In this document: in pieces, positions 53,934 through 62,343 of the stretch
How the letters are laid out: each line of letters opens with the position of its first letter
Numbering within the stretch: the stretch's first letter is position 1
Origin: Piscinibacter sp. XHJ-5
GTDB lineage: Bacteria; Pseudomonadota; Gammaproteobacteria; Burkholderiales; Burkholderiaceae_C
Length of the DNA stretch: 64,000 nt
Reading direction: 5' to 3'
Assembly: GCF_029855045.1 (NCBI RefSeq)
Contig: NZ_CP123228.1
Location: forward strand, 2,666,001 to 2,730,000
Position numbers and translations under genes: made by a program
The notes under the pieces: generated by a model
Seen by the model: only the letters and a program-made list of their open reading frames with translations
What the model was told of the DNA's origin: nothing
The model's database searches: none

Positions 53934-53999
53934 ATCGTGCAATCGATTCGCATCCCTGCTTCTGGTGTGATGGCCTCGCGTCTTCCAAGGAGGTCTGCC

Positions 54000-54209
54000 A
54001 TGTCACCAGAAATCAGCTACGAGCTTCGGTTTGACGGGCTCTTCAATCCGGGTCACGGTTATGCCTTCCCCTGCGATGCCGACGGGCACGTCGACATCGA
54101 CAACCTCGGGGACCGGGCCCGCGTGAACTACTTCTACGCGCGTACCGTGATCGGGCGTGAGTTCCATGCGCCGGTGAAGTGCCGGGTCGTGGCAGGTCGC
54201 CTCGAATAG
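54000..54209 (+). CDS. small conserved-looking protein of unknown function
   Basis: A 69-residue soluble protein. ATG at 54000 has a strong AAGGAGG upstream, which fixes the start. The sequence begins SYELRFDGLFNPGHGYAFPC and includes HVDIDNLGDRARVNYFYARTVIGREF, with mixed beta and helix character and no signal or membrane segment. No named family is recognised. It lies 10 bases upstream of a LysR gene in the same direction and is probably co-transcribed with it. Confidence 0.7.
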   Translation: MSPEISYELRFDGLFNPGHGYAFPCDADGHVDIDNLGDRARVNYFYARTVIGREFHAPVKCRVVAGRLE

Positions 54210-54219
54210 GCGCGAGCCG

Positions 54220-55203
54220 ATGGATCAGCTCGTCGCGATGCGCGCCTTCGTGCATGTGGTGGAGGCGGGCAACTTCACGAAGGCCGCTCGCGCCCTGAAG
54301 GTGCGCACGCCGACGGTCACGCGCCTGATCCAGGGCCTGGAGGGCCATCTGCAGGTCCGCCTGCTCCAGCGTTCGACACGCTTCATGGCGCTCACCGCCG
54401 AAGGCGAGACCTATTACGAACGCGCGGTCAGGTTGCTTGCGGAACTCGCGGACGTGGATTCATCCGCGAAGGAATCCGCCGCGACACCGTCCGGTCGCTT
54501 GCGCGTCGAATGCGCGGCCGCCATCGGCACGATGGTCATCGTGCCGGCATTGGCGCAGTTCCATGACGCCTATCCCGGCGTGGAGCTGCAGATGAGGATC
54601 GGCAACCGCCGATCCAACCTCATCGCGGACGGCGTCGACTGTGCCATTCGCATTGGCGAGGTGACCGAGCAGTTCCTCGTCGCACGTCGCATCGGCGAGC
54701 TTCAGCTCGCCACATGCGCCAGCCCGCAGTTCCTGCGTTCCCACGGCGTGCCCGCGACACCGCGCGATCTCCGGGCGAGTGCCGCTGTCCGGATGTACTC
54801 GGCGCATACTGGTCAGCCGGTTCCATTCCGCTTCGCGACGGATGCGGGTCCGCTGGAGATCGCGCCGGCGCACAGCCTGTGGGTGAACGACATCCAGGCG
54901 TACGTGGCCGCCGGCTTGGCAGGCCTGGGACTGATCCAGGCGCCTACGTATGCCGTGCGCGAGGCCCTGCTGGACGGCAGGCTGGTCGCGGTGCTGGAGA
55001 ACTGGCGGGCCGCGAGCATCCCCGTCTACGTCATCTATCCGCCGAACCGCTTTCTCAGCGCGAAGGTGCGCGTCTTCATCGACTGGGCCGCACGCGTCTT
55101 CGAAGGCCATGCCGACTTGAAGCCGAGCGACCGTGGGCTGGTCCGCCGGTCCGCGGAGCGGGCTCGCGCCCTGCCGGCGCGGTCACCCTGCACTGCGACC
55201 TAA
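54220..55203 (+). CDS. LysR-family transcriptional regulator (CrgA-like)
   Basis: Regulator of 327 residues. The DNA-binding domain (FVHVVEAGNFTKAARALKVR, TVTRLIQGLE) and effector domain (FLVARRIGELQLATCASPQFL, AYVAAGLAGLGLIQAP, VIYPPNRFLSAKVRVFIDW) are complete. About 25 extra Arg/Ala-rich residues follow the usual C-terminus. It resembles the LysR protein encoded at 14042 more than that at 33742. The flavodoxin-like gene starts 133 bases downstream in the same direction and is a possible target, along with the divergent PLP enzyme. Confidence 0.92.
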   Translation: MDQLVAMRAFVHVVEAGNFTKAARALKVRTPTVTRLIQGLEGHLQVRLLQRSTRFMALTAEGETYYERAVRLLAELADVDSSAKESAATPSGRLRVECAAAIGTMVIVPALAQFHDAYPGVELQMRIGNRRSNLIADGVDCAIRIGEVTEQFLVARRIGELQLATCASPQFLRSHGVPATPRDLRASAAVRMYSAHTGQPVPFRFATDAGPLEIAPAHSLWVNDIQAYVAAGLAGLGLIQAPTYAVREALLDGRLVAVLENWRAASIPVYVIYPPNRFLSAKVRVFIDWAARVFEGHADLKPSDRGLVRRSAERARALPARSPCTAT

Positions 55204-55336
55204 GCGATATCCCGGCCACCGGCTGGTGTCTGATGCGCGCTTGCCGGCCGCGCGCCAAAGTTCCCTTCACCAAAGAGCACCAGCGGATGGTGGCTTCGGT
55301 CACTGATCATCCTTTCATTCAACACGAGGAATGCGC

Positions 55337-55915
55337 ATGTCGAGCAACATCGTCGTCGTCTACTTCAGCGGCTATGGTCACACCGAAAAGATTGCCGAAG
55401 CCGTCGCCTCCGGGGCCCGAGCCGGGCTGCTTCGCATCGACGAAGCCGGGAACCTTCCGGTGGGCGGCTGGGATCAACTGGCCGCGGCCGATGCCATCGT
55501 CTTCGGGTCACCGACCTACATCGGCAACGTCAGCTGGCAGTTCAAGAAGTTCATCGACGAGTCGTCGAAGGTCTGGGCTGCGATGGGATGGAAGGACAAG
55601 CTGGCCGCCGGCTTCACGAACTCTGCCGGGATGAATGGAGACAAGGCGTCGACGCTGGGCGTCCTGTTCACCATGGCCCAGCAGCACGGGATGCTGTGGG
55701 TGGGCACCGGCATGATGCCGAGCAACAACAAGAGCTCGAAGCGCGACGATCTCAACTACGTGGCCACTTTCTCCGGCCTTGCGGCGACGACGCCTGCCGA
55801 CGCCGGCCCCGACGAAATCGTCCGCGGAGACATCGAAACGGCACGCCTGTTCGGGCGCCGCGTGTCCGCGACGGCCGAGCGACTGCGCGTGAAGGAGAGC
55901 GCCCTGGTGAGTTGA
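55337..55915 (+). CDS. flavodoxin/NADPH-dependent FMN reductase-like protein
   Basis: FMN-binding protein of 192 residues with a flavodoxin fold. It has the phosphate loop FSGYGHTEKIAEAVASG near residue 10, GSPTYIGNVSWQFKKFID around the isoalloxazine site, and GMLWVGTGMMPSNN. This resembles WrbA-type and related NAD(P)H:quinone oxidoreductases, though it lacks enough of the WrbA signature to name it. ATG at 55337 is chosen because AGGA lies six bases upstream; an ATG two codons earlier falls inside that site. It probably reduces quinones in two-electron steps. Confidence 0.88.
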   Translation: MSSNIVVVYFSGYGHTEKIAEAVASGARAGLLRIDEAGNLPVGGWDQLAAADAIVFGSPTYIGNVSWQFKKFIDESSKVWAAMGWKDKLAAGFTNSAGMNGDKASTLGVLFTMAQQHGMLWVGTGMMPSNNKSSKRDDLNYVATFSGLAATTPADAGPDEIVRGDIETARLFGRRVSATAERLRVKESALVS

Positions 55916-55967
55916 CGGGCGGCGGGGCCGGCGCTCAGGCCGACCCCGGGCCGGTGCGGCGCCGGGG

Positions 55968-56426
55968 TCATGCGGACACTTCGAAGATGAGCTCCAGTTC
56001 AACCGCCGCGCCGAGCGGCAGGCTTGCGACACGCCCAGCACCAGGCGGCTGTGACTCCTGTCCGGCCCGAAGACGTCCTGCAGCAGCTCCGAAGCTCCGT
56101 CGGCGACCTTGGGATGGTCCCTGAAGTCGCCTGCCGTGACCATTGACACTCCCCGGCGGACAACGCGCCTGATCCTGTCGAGCGAACCCAGGTGCTGCCG
56201 TGCCACGGCGAGCGCGTTGCATGCCGCGAGACGGGCTGCCTTGCGGCCGGCATGGACGTCGATCTCCGCGCCGAGGCGCCCGATGAACCTGGCCTCGCGG
56301 CCTCCGGTCGGCAGCATGCCGGTGAGAAAGAGCAGTTGGCCCGTCTGCACGGTTGCGGTGGCTCGGGCAGCCTGATGCCCAGCTCGCCCAGTCGCTGTTC
56401 GGGCGCGATGCTTCGCTGCTCGACAT
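55968..56426 (-). pseudogene. RidA (YjgF/YER057c) family pseudogene with about three frameshifts
   Basis: Read through shifts, the strand encodes a full RidA-like protein: APEQRLGELGIRLPEPP, TVQTGQLLFLTGMLPTGG, HPKVADGASELLQDVFG, RLVLGV and finally ASLPLGAAVELELIFEVSA. Breaks are needed near 56405, near 56355 (where several residues also seem deleted) and near 56028-56032. The start, with GGGAG upstream, is still present 14 bases after the LuxR regulator stop, so it was once the second gene of that unit. RidA enzymes clear reactive enamines and imines. This copy is surely inactive. Confidence 0.82.
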
Positions 56427-56439
56427 GTCGCTCCCTCGC

Positions 56440-57132
56440 TCACGCGTGCTGTGCCTGTGGCTGCATCCCGGCCATGCGCAAGGCGGGCGGCACGGGCAGG
56501 GCAGGCATGCGCTCCTCCACCAGGCCGCGCGTGGCGGCGATCCCTGCGGCCTGCGTGCGCGACGTGGCACCGAGCTTGGTCATGATGGCGCTCATGTGCG
56601 ACTTGACCGTGCCTACCTCGATCTGCAGATGCCGGGCGATCGCCTTGTTCGATTCGCCGGTGACCACGAGCCGCAGCACCTCGACCTCGCGCGACGTCAG
56701 TGAGGCCCGGGTCAAGCTGTCGGCCATGCGTTGTGCCACCGACCGGCACAGGTAGCGCACGCCGCTGGCCACCGTCGTCACGCCTTCGACGAGCTCGCTG
56801 AGCGATCCGCCGAGCAGCAGATAGCCGTGGATGCCCGCCTCGATGGCCCTGCGGATGTCCGCTTCGCGATCGTTGGGTGTCAAGGCCAGGATCCGGGCTG
56901 CCGCCAGCGGCCGGCACGATGCGCGGACCGCTGCATCCGCGAGAGCCATCGCGTGGCTGTAGTCGGCGATGACGACATCGATCCGCAGCCCGTCCGGGTC
57001 CATGACATCGACGCCGTCCACGTAGATCTCGAAGGCCGGGTGCTGGCGCAGGGCTGCGACGAGACCGGCGCACAGCAGCGGATCGTCTTGCATGACAAGG
57101 ATGTTCGAGCGGCGAGGTGCGGTGACGTTCAT
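56440..57132 (-). CDS. NarL/FixJ-type LuxR-family response regulator
   Basis: A 230-residue regulator. The receiver-like domain (about 10-130) has an acidic pair in ILVMQDDPLLCAGL and an Asp in DVVIADYSHAM. The position of the usual Lys reads HGYLLLGGS, so the switch residue is missing and phosphorylation control may be altered. The C-terminal LuxR domain is complete: LTSREVEVLRLVVTGESNKAIA and VGTVKSHMSAIMTKLG. ATG at 57132 has GGAG six bases upstream. A GGTATCG-CC-CGATACC palindrome lies about 112-127 bases before the start. No kinase gene is adjacent. Confidence 0.9.
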   Translation of the reverse strand: MNVTAPRRSNILVMQDDPLLCAGLVAALRQHPAFEIYVDGVDVMDPDGLRIDVVIADYSHAMALADAAVRASCRPLAAARILALTPNDREADIRRAIEAGIHGYLLLGGSLSELVEGVTTVASGVRYLCRSVAQRMADSLTRASLTSREVEVLRLVVTGESNKAIARHLQIEVGTVKSHMSAIMTKLGATSRTQAAGIAATRGLVEERMPALPVPPALRMAGMQPQAQHA

Positions 57133-57243
57133 CGGGTTCTCCACAGGGCTGGGTATGAGGTGAGCGGCTGTTGCCACGCTTGCGAAGCGGTGGCAGCGGG
57201 ATGCGATCTCACAGCAATCGGCGAGGCCGATCCATTGCACGTT

Positions 57244-57259
57244 GGTATCGCCCGATACC
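57244..57259. promoter_or_regulatory. palindrome GGTATCG-CC-CGATACC
   Basis: Perfect 7-base arms around CC, upstream of the minus-strand LuxR-type regulator gene. The same arms with a one-base spacer lie at 53919-53933, before the PLP-enzyme gene. It may be an autoregulatory operator of the LuxR protein. Confidence 0.55.
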
Positions 57260-57391
57260 TAAGCACTACTCCTCGCGTCGAGCCATCGCCACGTCAACGG
57301 GCGGATGCAAGCCTGTGACCAAGGCCGGATGCGCCTCTGTCGCGGGGCGCCGACAGTCGGCTCCCCAACCTCCCTGAGCGAGGAAACGACC

Positions 57392-57577
57392 ATGACCCGA
57401 TCCCACAAGATCGCCGTGCAGGAACACGGCGCGGCGACTCAGACGGCGCTCCGCGCGATCAAGGCGCTGGCGCTGGCGGCTCCCCTCGTTGCGTTCGGCG
57501 TGTCCAGCGCGACGACCTGGCGACGCGCATCGCGTCGTTCGATCGCCAGGCGATCGTCGACACCAAGAAGCTGGTGA
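57392..57577 (+). CDS. short hypothetical ORF at an apparent deletion junction
   Basis: A 61-residue frame with a good ribosome site (GAGGAAACGACC before ATG). Residues 1-40 (MTRSHKIAVQEHGAATQ, then ALALAAPLVAFGV) look like a genuine N-terminus with one short hydrophobic helix. From about residue 40 it runs out of frame through the enoyl-CoA hydratase fragment and ends in Arg/Ser-rich sequence. It is probably the 5' end of another small gene joined to the fragment by a deletion. Confidence 0.35.
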   Translation: MTRSHKIAVQEHGAATQTALRAIKALALAAPLVAFGVSSATTWRRASRRSIARRSSTPRSW

Positions 57578-57753
57578 ATGCAGCGACGCTGCCGCCGGAC
57601 GCCGAGCTCCAGGCGAGCCGGGACGCGTTCATCGCGTCGGTGCAGCGGCCCGCGGCGCAAGCGAGGCTGAAGGCCTTGCTCGACAAAGGACTCCAGAAAC
57701 CCGGCGATGTGGAACGGCGCCTGGGCCGCTACGCGGCGGAGTACGGGAAGTAG
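57505..57753 (+). pseudogene. C-terminal fragment of an enoyl-CoA hydratase
   Basis: The frame ending at the TAG of 57753 encodes 82 residues with no start codon of its own: DDLATRIASFDRQAIVDTKK, LVNAATLPPDAELQASRDAF, RPAAQARLKALL and GDVERRLGRY. This is the C-terminal helix bundle of a crotonase-family enzyme. The catalytic core (oxyanion motifs) is absent and the upstream sequence belongs to a different frame. It is not a duplicate of the hydratase at 2-676, whose C-terminus differs. Confidence 0.65.
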
Positions 57754-57815
57754 TCACTGCATCCTCACCGTTCGACTTCATCTCTCCCCATTCTTCTTTT
57801 TGACAGGAGCACATC

Positions 57816-58241
57816 GTGTCCGCACAACTGAGAGCCAAGAAGGTCCTCTACACAGCCCGTGTCCACACCGCCGGCGACCGCGACGGCGGCGTGTCGCGCA
57901 GCGACGACGGTCGCCTCGACGTTACCCACACCGTGCCCGGCAAACCGGGCGACGGGACCAACCCGGAACAGCTCCTGGCCGCAGGCTGGTCCGCCTGCTT
58001 CCAGGGTGCGATGGGACTGGCCGCCGGCAAGATGAAGGTCGCGATGCCCGCCGGCACGGCGATCGATGCCGAGGTGGACCTTTGTCTGGGCGATGACGGG
58101 TATTCGCTGCAGGCCCGCCTCAACGTCAGCGTGCCGGGGTTGCCGCGCGACGTGGCCCAGACGCTGGTCGAGACGGCGCATCAGACGTGCCCGTACTCGA
58201 AGGCCATGCGGGACATCCCGGTGGCGATCAACCTGGTGTGA
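57816..58241 (+). CDS. ohr: Ohr-type organic hydroperoxide reductase, copy 2
   Basis: OsmC/Ohr-family peroxidase of 141 residues. The GTG start has AGGAG six to seven bases upstream. The peroxidatic Cys is in AGWSACFQGAMG and the resolving Cys in ETAHQTCPYSKAM. The core KVLYTARVHTAGDRDG replaces the usual YTA..TA-GGR block, so it belongs to the Ohr branch but is a divergent member. It shares length and the two Cys blocks with copy 1 at 41114 and differs widely elsewhere. No MarR-type regulator is adjacent. A strong hairpin follows the stop. Confidence 0.93.
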   Translation: MSAQLRAKKVLYTARVHTAGDRDGGVSRSDDGRLDVTHTVPGKPGDGTNPEQLLAAGWSACFQGAMGLAAGKMKVAMPAGTAIDAEVDLCLGDDGYSLQARLNVSVPGLPRDVAQTLVETAHQTCPYSKAMRDIPVAINLV

Positions 58242-58251
58242 AGCGACCGTT

Positions 58252-58282
58252 GGGGTTCGCTGCGCTCGGCGCAGCAAACCCC
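58252..58282. terminator. bidirectional hairpin between convergent ohr and porin genes
   Basis: GGGGTT-C-GCTGCGC / GCGCAGC-A-AACCCC forms a 13-pair stem with one mismatch around a three-base loop, in the 45-base gap between two convergent stops. No long T-run follows on either side, so it may work as a weak intrinsic terminator or a transcript-end stabiliser. Confidence 0.6.
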
Positions 58283-58286
58283 GACC

Positions 58287-59357
58287 TCAGAACATGTGCC
58301 GCACGCCGACAGCCAGTTGCGTGATGTTGCGGTCCGCGGCGGTCGTCAGTCCGGCCGGCAAGCTGCTCGACCAGCGGGCAGCGTAGTGCGTCCCTTCGTT
58401 CCTGAACCGCGTCGCCGCCGTGTAGAGGTTCGTTCTCTTCGAGAGGTCGTATTGATAGCCGACCCCGAACGCCTGCGTCTTCCCGTCATCGTGCTTCTGC
58501 TTGTTGACCAGGAACTGCGCGCGAAACAGGTTGGTGCGCACGCGGTAGTCGCCGCCGAGCCACCAGCCGATGCCGTCGGCATTGGCGTCCGTTCGGTCGT
58601 TGACCGAGATCACGCCGGCCATCGCACGCCAGTTGTCGTGGGCATAGGCGCCGCCGGCGGAGACGGTGCGCACGCCGAGGCCGTCGTTGATGCGGTCGTC
58701 CACGATCGACAGCATGGCGTCGATCGCCCCCGAGGTGTAGCGGCCGTAGACATCGGCCACGCGGGTCTGCGTCGTCGCACCGCTCGACTCGCCGAGGCCG
58801 AGCAGCACGCCAGCCTTGAACCCGCCGAACGAAGCCGACTCGAGCTTGACCGAGTTGTTGACCCGCGCCGGGCCGCCGTTGCCCGTCGCCGTGGTGGTGG
58901 TCCCGCCGCGCACCGGCTCGTAGGCCCCGAAGCCGCCGATCACGCCGGTGCTCGGGCCCACAGGGACGTTGCTGAACGCGCTGAATTCGGTGGCGACGCT
59001 GTAGACGCTGCCGTACTGGCGACCGAGGGTGAGCGTGCCGTAGGGGGCGCTGATACCCACGAAGGCCTGGCGGCCCCAGAAGGCGTTCTGCCCGTTGGTG
59101 CCGTCGTCCAGGTTGATGCCGCTCTCGAGCGTGAACAGCGCGCGCAGGCCGCCGCTCAGGTTTTCCTGGCCCTTGATGCCGAAGCGCGAGCCGGACTGGC
59201 CGCCCGATTGCGTGCGGGTCAGCGTCGCGGCGCCGCGCGCGACCTCGACATAGGCATCGACGATGCCGTACAGCGTGAGGTTGCTCGTCGGCTGTGCATG
59301 CGCGACGGAGGTGACGGCCAGCGCGAAGCCGGCCAATGCGAACGGAGCTGATTTCAT
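58287..59357 (-). CDS. Burkholderia-type general porin (Gram-negative OmpC-like)
   Basis: Outer-membrane 16-strand trimeric porin of 356 residues. The signal peptide ends SVAHA before QPTSNLTLYGIVDAYVEV, the standard mature N-terminus of this family. Alternating beta-strand pattern runs throughout, with GSRFGIKGQENLSGGLRALF, FWGRQAFVGIS and YGTLTLGRQYG. The C-terminus ends LAVGVRHMF, with the terminal Phe needed for BAM recognition. It lets small hydrophilic solutes through. It is divergent from an MHS-family permease gene (about 240 bases between starts), suggesting shared use in uptake of an organic acid. Confidence 0.93.
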   Translation of the reverse strand: MKSAPFALAGFALAVTSVAHAQPTSNLTLYGIVDAYVEVARGAATLTRTQSGGQSGSRFGIKGQENLSGGLRALFTLESGINLDDGTNGQNAFWGRQAFVGISAPYGTLTLGRQYGSVYSVATEFSAFSNVPVGPSTGVIGGFGAYEPVRGGTTTTATGNGGPARVNNSVKLESASFGGFKAGVLLGLGESSGATTQTRVADVYGRYTSGAIDAMLSIVDDRINDGLGVRTVSAGGAYAHDNWRAMAGVISVNDRTDANADGIGWWLGGDYRVRTNLFRAQFLVNKQKHDDGKTQAFGVGYQYDLSKRTNLYTAATRFRNEGTHYAARWSSSLPAGLTTAADRNITQLAVGVRHMF

Positions 59358-59595
59358 GGTGAGGCCGGTCGTGAGGACGTTGCGAATGTGAGCTGTCGCA
59401 GCTCCTTCGTCATCGGCCGCACGACAGACATGGCGAGCGAACCTGGGTAAGACAGCAGCGCTGCACCTAGGCCGCGCCTCGACCGACATCCTTGGAACGA
59501 TGACGCTTGTCCGTCGACCCGGGAAAGTGGCGGCATCCGTCGAGCCGATCGGTGTGCTGAACGGCTGCCGGTCCCCTCAACACGGAGCTCTCGAC

Positions 59596-60903
59596 ATGGC
59601 CCTGGCCGCCCAATCCCTCGAATCGCACTACGCCAGCCACGAAAAGCGCAAGCGCATCCTGGCCATCGTGGCCGCATCCGCCGGCAACCTGGTCGAGTGG
59701 TTCGACTTCTACGTCTACGCTTTCTGCGCCGTCTACTTCGCGCCCGCCTTCTTCCCGAAGTCGGACGCCACGGCCCAGCTGCTGAACACGGCTGGCGTGT
59801 TCGCCGCCGGCTTCCTGATGCGGCCGATCGGCGGCTGGATGTTCGGGCGGATCGCCGACCGGCGCGGCCGAAAGACTGCCATGGTGATCTCGGTGCTGAT
59901 GATGTGCGCCGGATCGCTGCTGGTTGCCTGCCTGCCGACCTACGCGACCCTGGGCGCCTGGTCGCCCGCCTTGCTGCTCGTCGCGCGCCTGGTGCAAGGC
60001 TTGTCCGTCGGGGGTGAATACGGCACCACCGCGACCTACATGAGCGAGGTGGCGCTGCGCGGCCGGCGGGGTTTCTTCTCGTCGTTCCAGTACGTCACGT
60101 TGATCGGCGGCCAGTTGCTCGCCGTGCTGGTCGTGGTGGCCCTGCAGCAGTGGCTCGACGAGGCCGAGTTGAAGGCCTGGGGTTGGCGTATCCCGTTCGT
60201 CATCGGCGCGGCCACGGCCCTGGTCGCGATGGCGCTGCGGCGAACGCTGCACGAGACCGCGGCGCCGAAGATGCGCGACGACAAGGCAGCGGGCAGCGTG
60301 ACCCAGCTGCTGCGTCACCACCGCGCGGCCTTCCTCACCGTGCTGGGCTACACCGCTGGCGGCTCACTGATCTTCTATACCTTCACCACCTACATGCAGA
60401 AGTACCTGGTTCACTCCGCAGGCTTGTCGATCAAGACGGCCAGCCACGTCATGACGGGATGCCTGTTCCTGTTCATGTGCATTCAGCCCGCGTTCGGCGC
60501 CCTGTCGGACCGCATCGGGCGAAGGACCAGCATGTTGCTCTTCACCGGGCTCGGGGCGCTCGCCACGGTGCCCATCTTCACCGCGCTCCATGCGGTCGAC
60601 AGTCCATACGCGCACTTCGCGCTGATCCTGGGGGCGCTGGCCATCGTGAGCTTCTACACGTCCATCAGCGGCATCGTGAAGGCAGAGCTCTTTCCGCCGG
60701 AGGTTCGCGCGCTCGGTGTGGGTCTGGCCTACGCGATCGCCAACGCCCTCTTCGGCGGCTCGGCGGAATACGTTGCGCTCGCGCTGAAGTCGCTGGGCCA
60801 TGAGTCGGCCTTCTATTGGTACGTGACCGCGATGATGGTCATGGCCTTCGTCGTGAGCCTGCGCCTGCCGCGGCAAGCCAGCTATCTGCATCACGACCGC
60901 TGA
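59596..60903 (+). CDS. MFS metabolite:H+ symporter (MHS family, KgtP-like)
   Basis: Inner-membrane uptake permease of 435 residues with 12 hydrophobic segments. Family blocks are [17 protein letters not shown] in helix 1, [22 protein letters not shown] in the helix 2-3 region, and [20 protein letters not shown] in helix 4-5. These match the alpha-ketoglutarate permease KgtP closely, although other MHS members carry citrate or aromatic acids. ATG at 59596 has GGAG eight bases upstream; an upstream in-frame Met lacks one. It is divergent from the porin gene. Confidence 0.9.
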   Translation: MALAAQSLESHYASHEKRKRILAIVAASAGNLVEWFDFYVYAFCAVYFAPAFFPKSDATAQLLNTAGVFAAGFLMRPIGGWMFGRIADRRGRKTAMVISVLMMCAGSLLVACLPTYATLGAWSPALLLVARLVQGLSVGGEYGTTATYMSEVALRGRRGFFSSFQYVTLIGGQLLAVLVVVALQQWLDEAELKAWGWRIPFVIGAATALVAMALRRTLHETAAPKMRDDKAAGSVTQLLRHHRAAFLTVLGYTAGGSLIFYTFTTYMQKYLVHSAGLSIKTASHVMTGCLFLFMCIQPAFGALSDRIGRRTSMLLFTGLGALATVPIFTALHAVDSPYAHFALILGALAIVSFYTSISGIVKAELFPPEVRALGVGLAYAIANALFGGSAEYVALALKSLGHESAFYWYVTAMMVMAFVVSLRLPRQASYLHHDR

Positions 60904-60999
60904 ACAGTGTGTTTCGCCAGCGGGCCTTTATCCGGCCAGGGGAGGTGCCTACCTTTGCTGGATGCGAGCACTGGTGTTCGCGTCTGAAAGGAAACGACC

Positions 61000-61158
61000 A
61001 TGACCCTCGATGAAGCGCAACGCACCACCGGCGATCCGTCCCTCGTGAGGGAAGACGACGCGCTCGGGCAGCAAGGCCCTGCCCAGGGGAGCGAGCAAGA
61101 GGCATCCAGGGCCATCAACGAATGGGACGACTGGAAGCCCGCACGCGACCTGGTCTGA
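61000..61158 (+). CDS. small acidic hypothetical protein (52 residues)
   Basis: Short gene with a good AAGGAAAC ribosome site and ATG at 61000. The product is hydrophilic and acidic: MTLDEAQRTTGDPSLVREDD, a Gln/Glu-rich middle and the end NEWDDWKPARDLV. It has no signal or membrane segment and no known family. It lies between the MHS permease and pagL-like genes, with its own spacing on both sides. Confidence 0.5.
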   Translation: MTLDEAQRTTGDPSLVREDDALGQQGPAQGSEQEASRAINEWDDWKPARDLV

Positions 61159-61259
61159 GCTGCCGTCAGTCGCAGGCGCAGGCAGTCCATGTGGCAGAGG
61201 CGCTTCGTTCGCTTCATTGCGACAGTGACTGCGTCTTCCACAAGAGCGTCGGAGTCTTC

Positions 61260-61871
61260 ATGCGGTTCTCGAATCTCGCAGCTTCTTCCGTATCGGCCTC
61301 ATGCCGTTTGCGCGCCATCGTTGCGGCTGCAACGGCATCCATCTGCATGAGCAGCTGGGCCGATGAGCCCTTGTTCGCAAAAGGCGGCGTTTCTTCGCTC
61401 AAGCCCGATGCGTTCTTCGCGCAGCTCGGCGTTGCGGACGAGGTGACATCGGGCACCGGAGGAGCGATCTGGAACGTCCCCTGGGACGCGCTGGGCCCGC
61501 GCTGGAGCATGTACGTCGAGGCCTCGGTCAGTCGCTGGCAAAGCCGCGGAGGCTATCCGGCCGAAACCGGCATCCTCACGCAGCTCGCGCTGATCCCGGT
61601 GTTTCGCTATCGGCTCGACGAAGGTCGCTCACGGTGGTTCCTGGAGGGCGGCATCGGAGCGACCGTCACGTCGAGCGTCTATCGCGGCGGAGAGAGTCGG
61701 TTCAGCACCTCGTTCAACTTCGGCGATCACGCCGGCGTCGGCTACTCCTTCGGCGAGCGAAGGAACAACGAGCTCGTGCTGCGCGTCGAGCACTTCTCCA
61801 ACGCGGGCATCAAGCATCCGAATCCCGGCAAGAACTTCCTCGAGCTGCGCTACGTGCGGCACTTCGACTGA
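61260..61871 (+). CDS. pagL: PagL-like lipid A 3-O-deacylase / acyloxyacyl hydrolase family protein
   Basis: Outer-membrane beta-barrel enzyme of 203 residues that removes the 3-O acyl chain from lipid A. A signal peptide covers about 1-35 (cut after SSWA). The catalytic His178 and Ser180 are in RVEHFSNAGIKHPNPG, the strong family motif. In Pseudomonas PagL the triad Glu lies about 14 residues after the His; here that position is Asn192 (Lys191 beside it) and the nearest Glu is 195. Activity should therefore be treated as unproven. The C-terminus ends FLELRYVRHFD with an aromatic penultimate residue. ATG at 61260 has GGAG six bases upstream. A terminator-like hairpin follows. Confidence 0.85.
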   Translation: MRFSNLAASSVSASCRLRAIVAAATASICMSSWADEPLFAKGGVSSLKPDAFFAQLGVADEVTSGTGGAIWNVPWDALGPRWSMYVEASVSRWQSRGGYPAETGILTQLALIPVFRYRLDEGRSRWFLEGGIGATVTSSVYRGGESRFSTSFNFGDHAGVGYSFGERRNNELVLRVEHFSNAGIKHPNPGKNFLELRYVRHFD

Positions 61872-61885
61872 GAGGTTTGCGTCAT

Positions 61886-61925
61886 CCGGCGCCGCCGCGA
61901 TCCTCGTGGGCGGCGCCGGTCTTTC
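61886..61925. terminator. GC-rich hairpin after the pagL-like gene
   Basis: CCGGCGCCGCC (61886-61896) and GGCGGCGCCGG (61909-61919) form a perfect 11-pair stem with a 12-base loop, followed by TCTTTC. It lies between the convergent pagL-like and DUF4148 genes and is the best intrinsic-terminator candidate in the window. Confidence 0.75.
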
Positions 61926-61965
61926 GTGAGGGCCGCGCGAAGGCGCGCCCTTTTGCCGCACCCTG

Positions 61966-62343
61966 TCAGCCGCCCGTCTTCGCGTCCTTCTGGGTCTTGC
62001 GGCCGGCGTAGGCACGTGTGCTCTGCGCTTGCGGCTCGATGAAGCCGCTGTACGCCTCGTTGACGACAGGCAGCTCGCCATTGGCTCGCGCACGCGCGAG
62101 GTCCTGCTTGACCTGCGCCCGGGTGAGCGTGGTCGCCGGGACATGGCGGTAGTCGAAGCTGCCGTAGGCCTCACCCTGCAGCGCCGCCAGCTCGCCGCTG
62201 GCCGCTGCCTGGCGCAGTTCGGCCTGCACCTCCGCACGGCTCGCGGTGCTGGGGGGCGGGTTCCATTGCTCGGCTTCGACGGCCGCCGCGCTGCCGGCGG
62301 CCGCGATGAAGGAGAGGGCGATGGTGAGTTGTCGGACGTTCAT
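61966..62343 (-). CDS. DUF4148 family secreted protein, copy 3 (tandem repeat form)
   Basis: Exported protein of 125 residues with signal peptide about 1-22 (RQLTIALSFIAAAGSAAA). The mature part has two DUF4148-type helices: SRAEVQAELRQAAASGELAAL, then TLTRAQVKQDLARARANGELP. This doubled form is the commoner one in Burkholderiales, while copies 1 and 2 keep a single block. Start ATG at 62343 has AGGAA eight bases upstream. Function is unknown. A perfect 12-base palindrome lies just upstream of the start. Confidence 0.87.
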   Translation of the reverse strand: MNVRQLTIALSFIAAAGSAAAVEAEQWNPPPSTASRAEVQAELRQAAASGELAALQGEAYGSFDYRHVPATTLTRAQVKQDLARARANGELPVVNEAYSGFIEPQAQSTRAYAGRKTQKDAKTGG

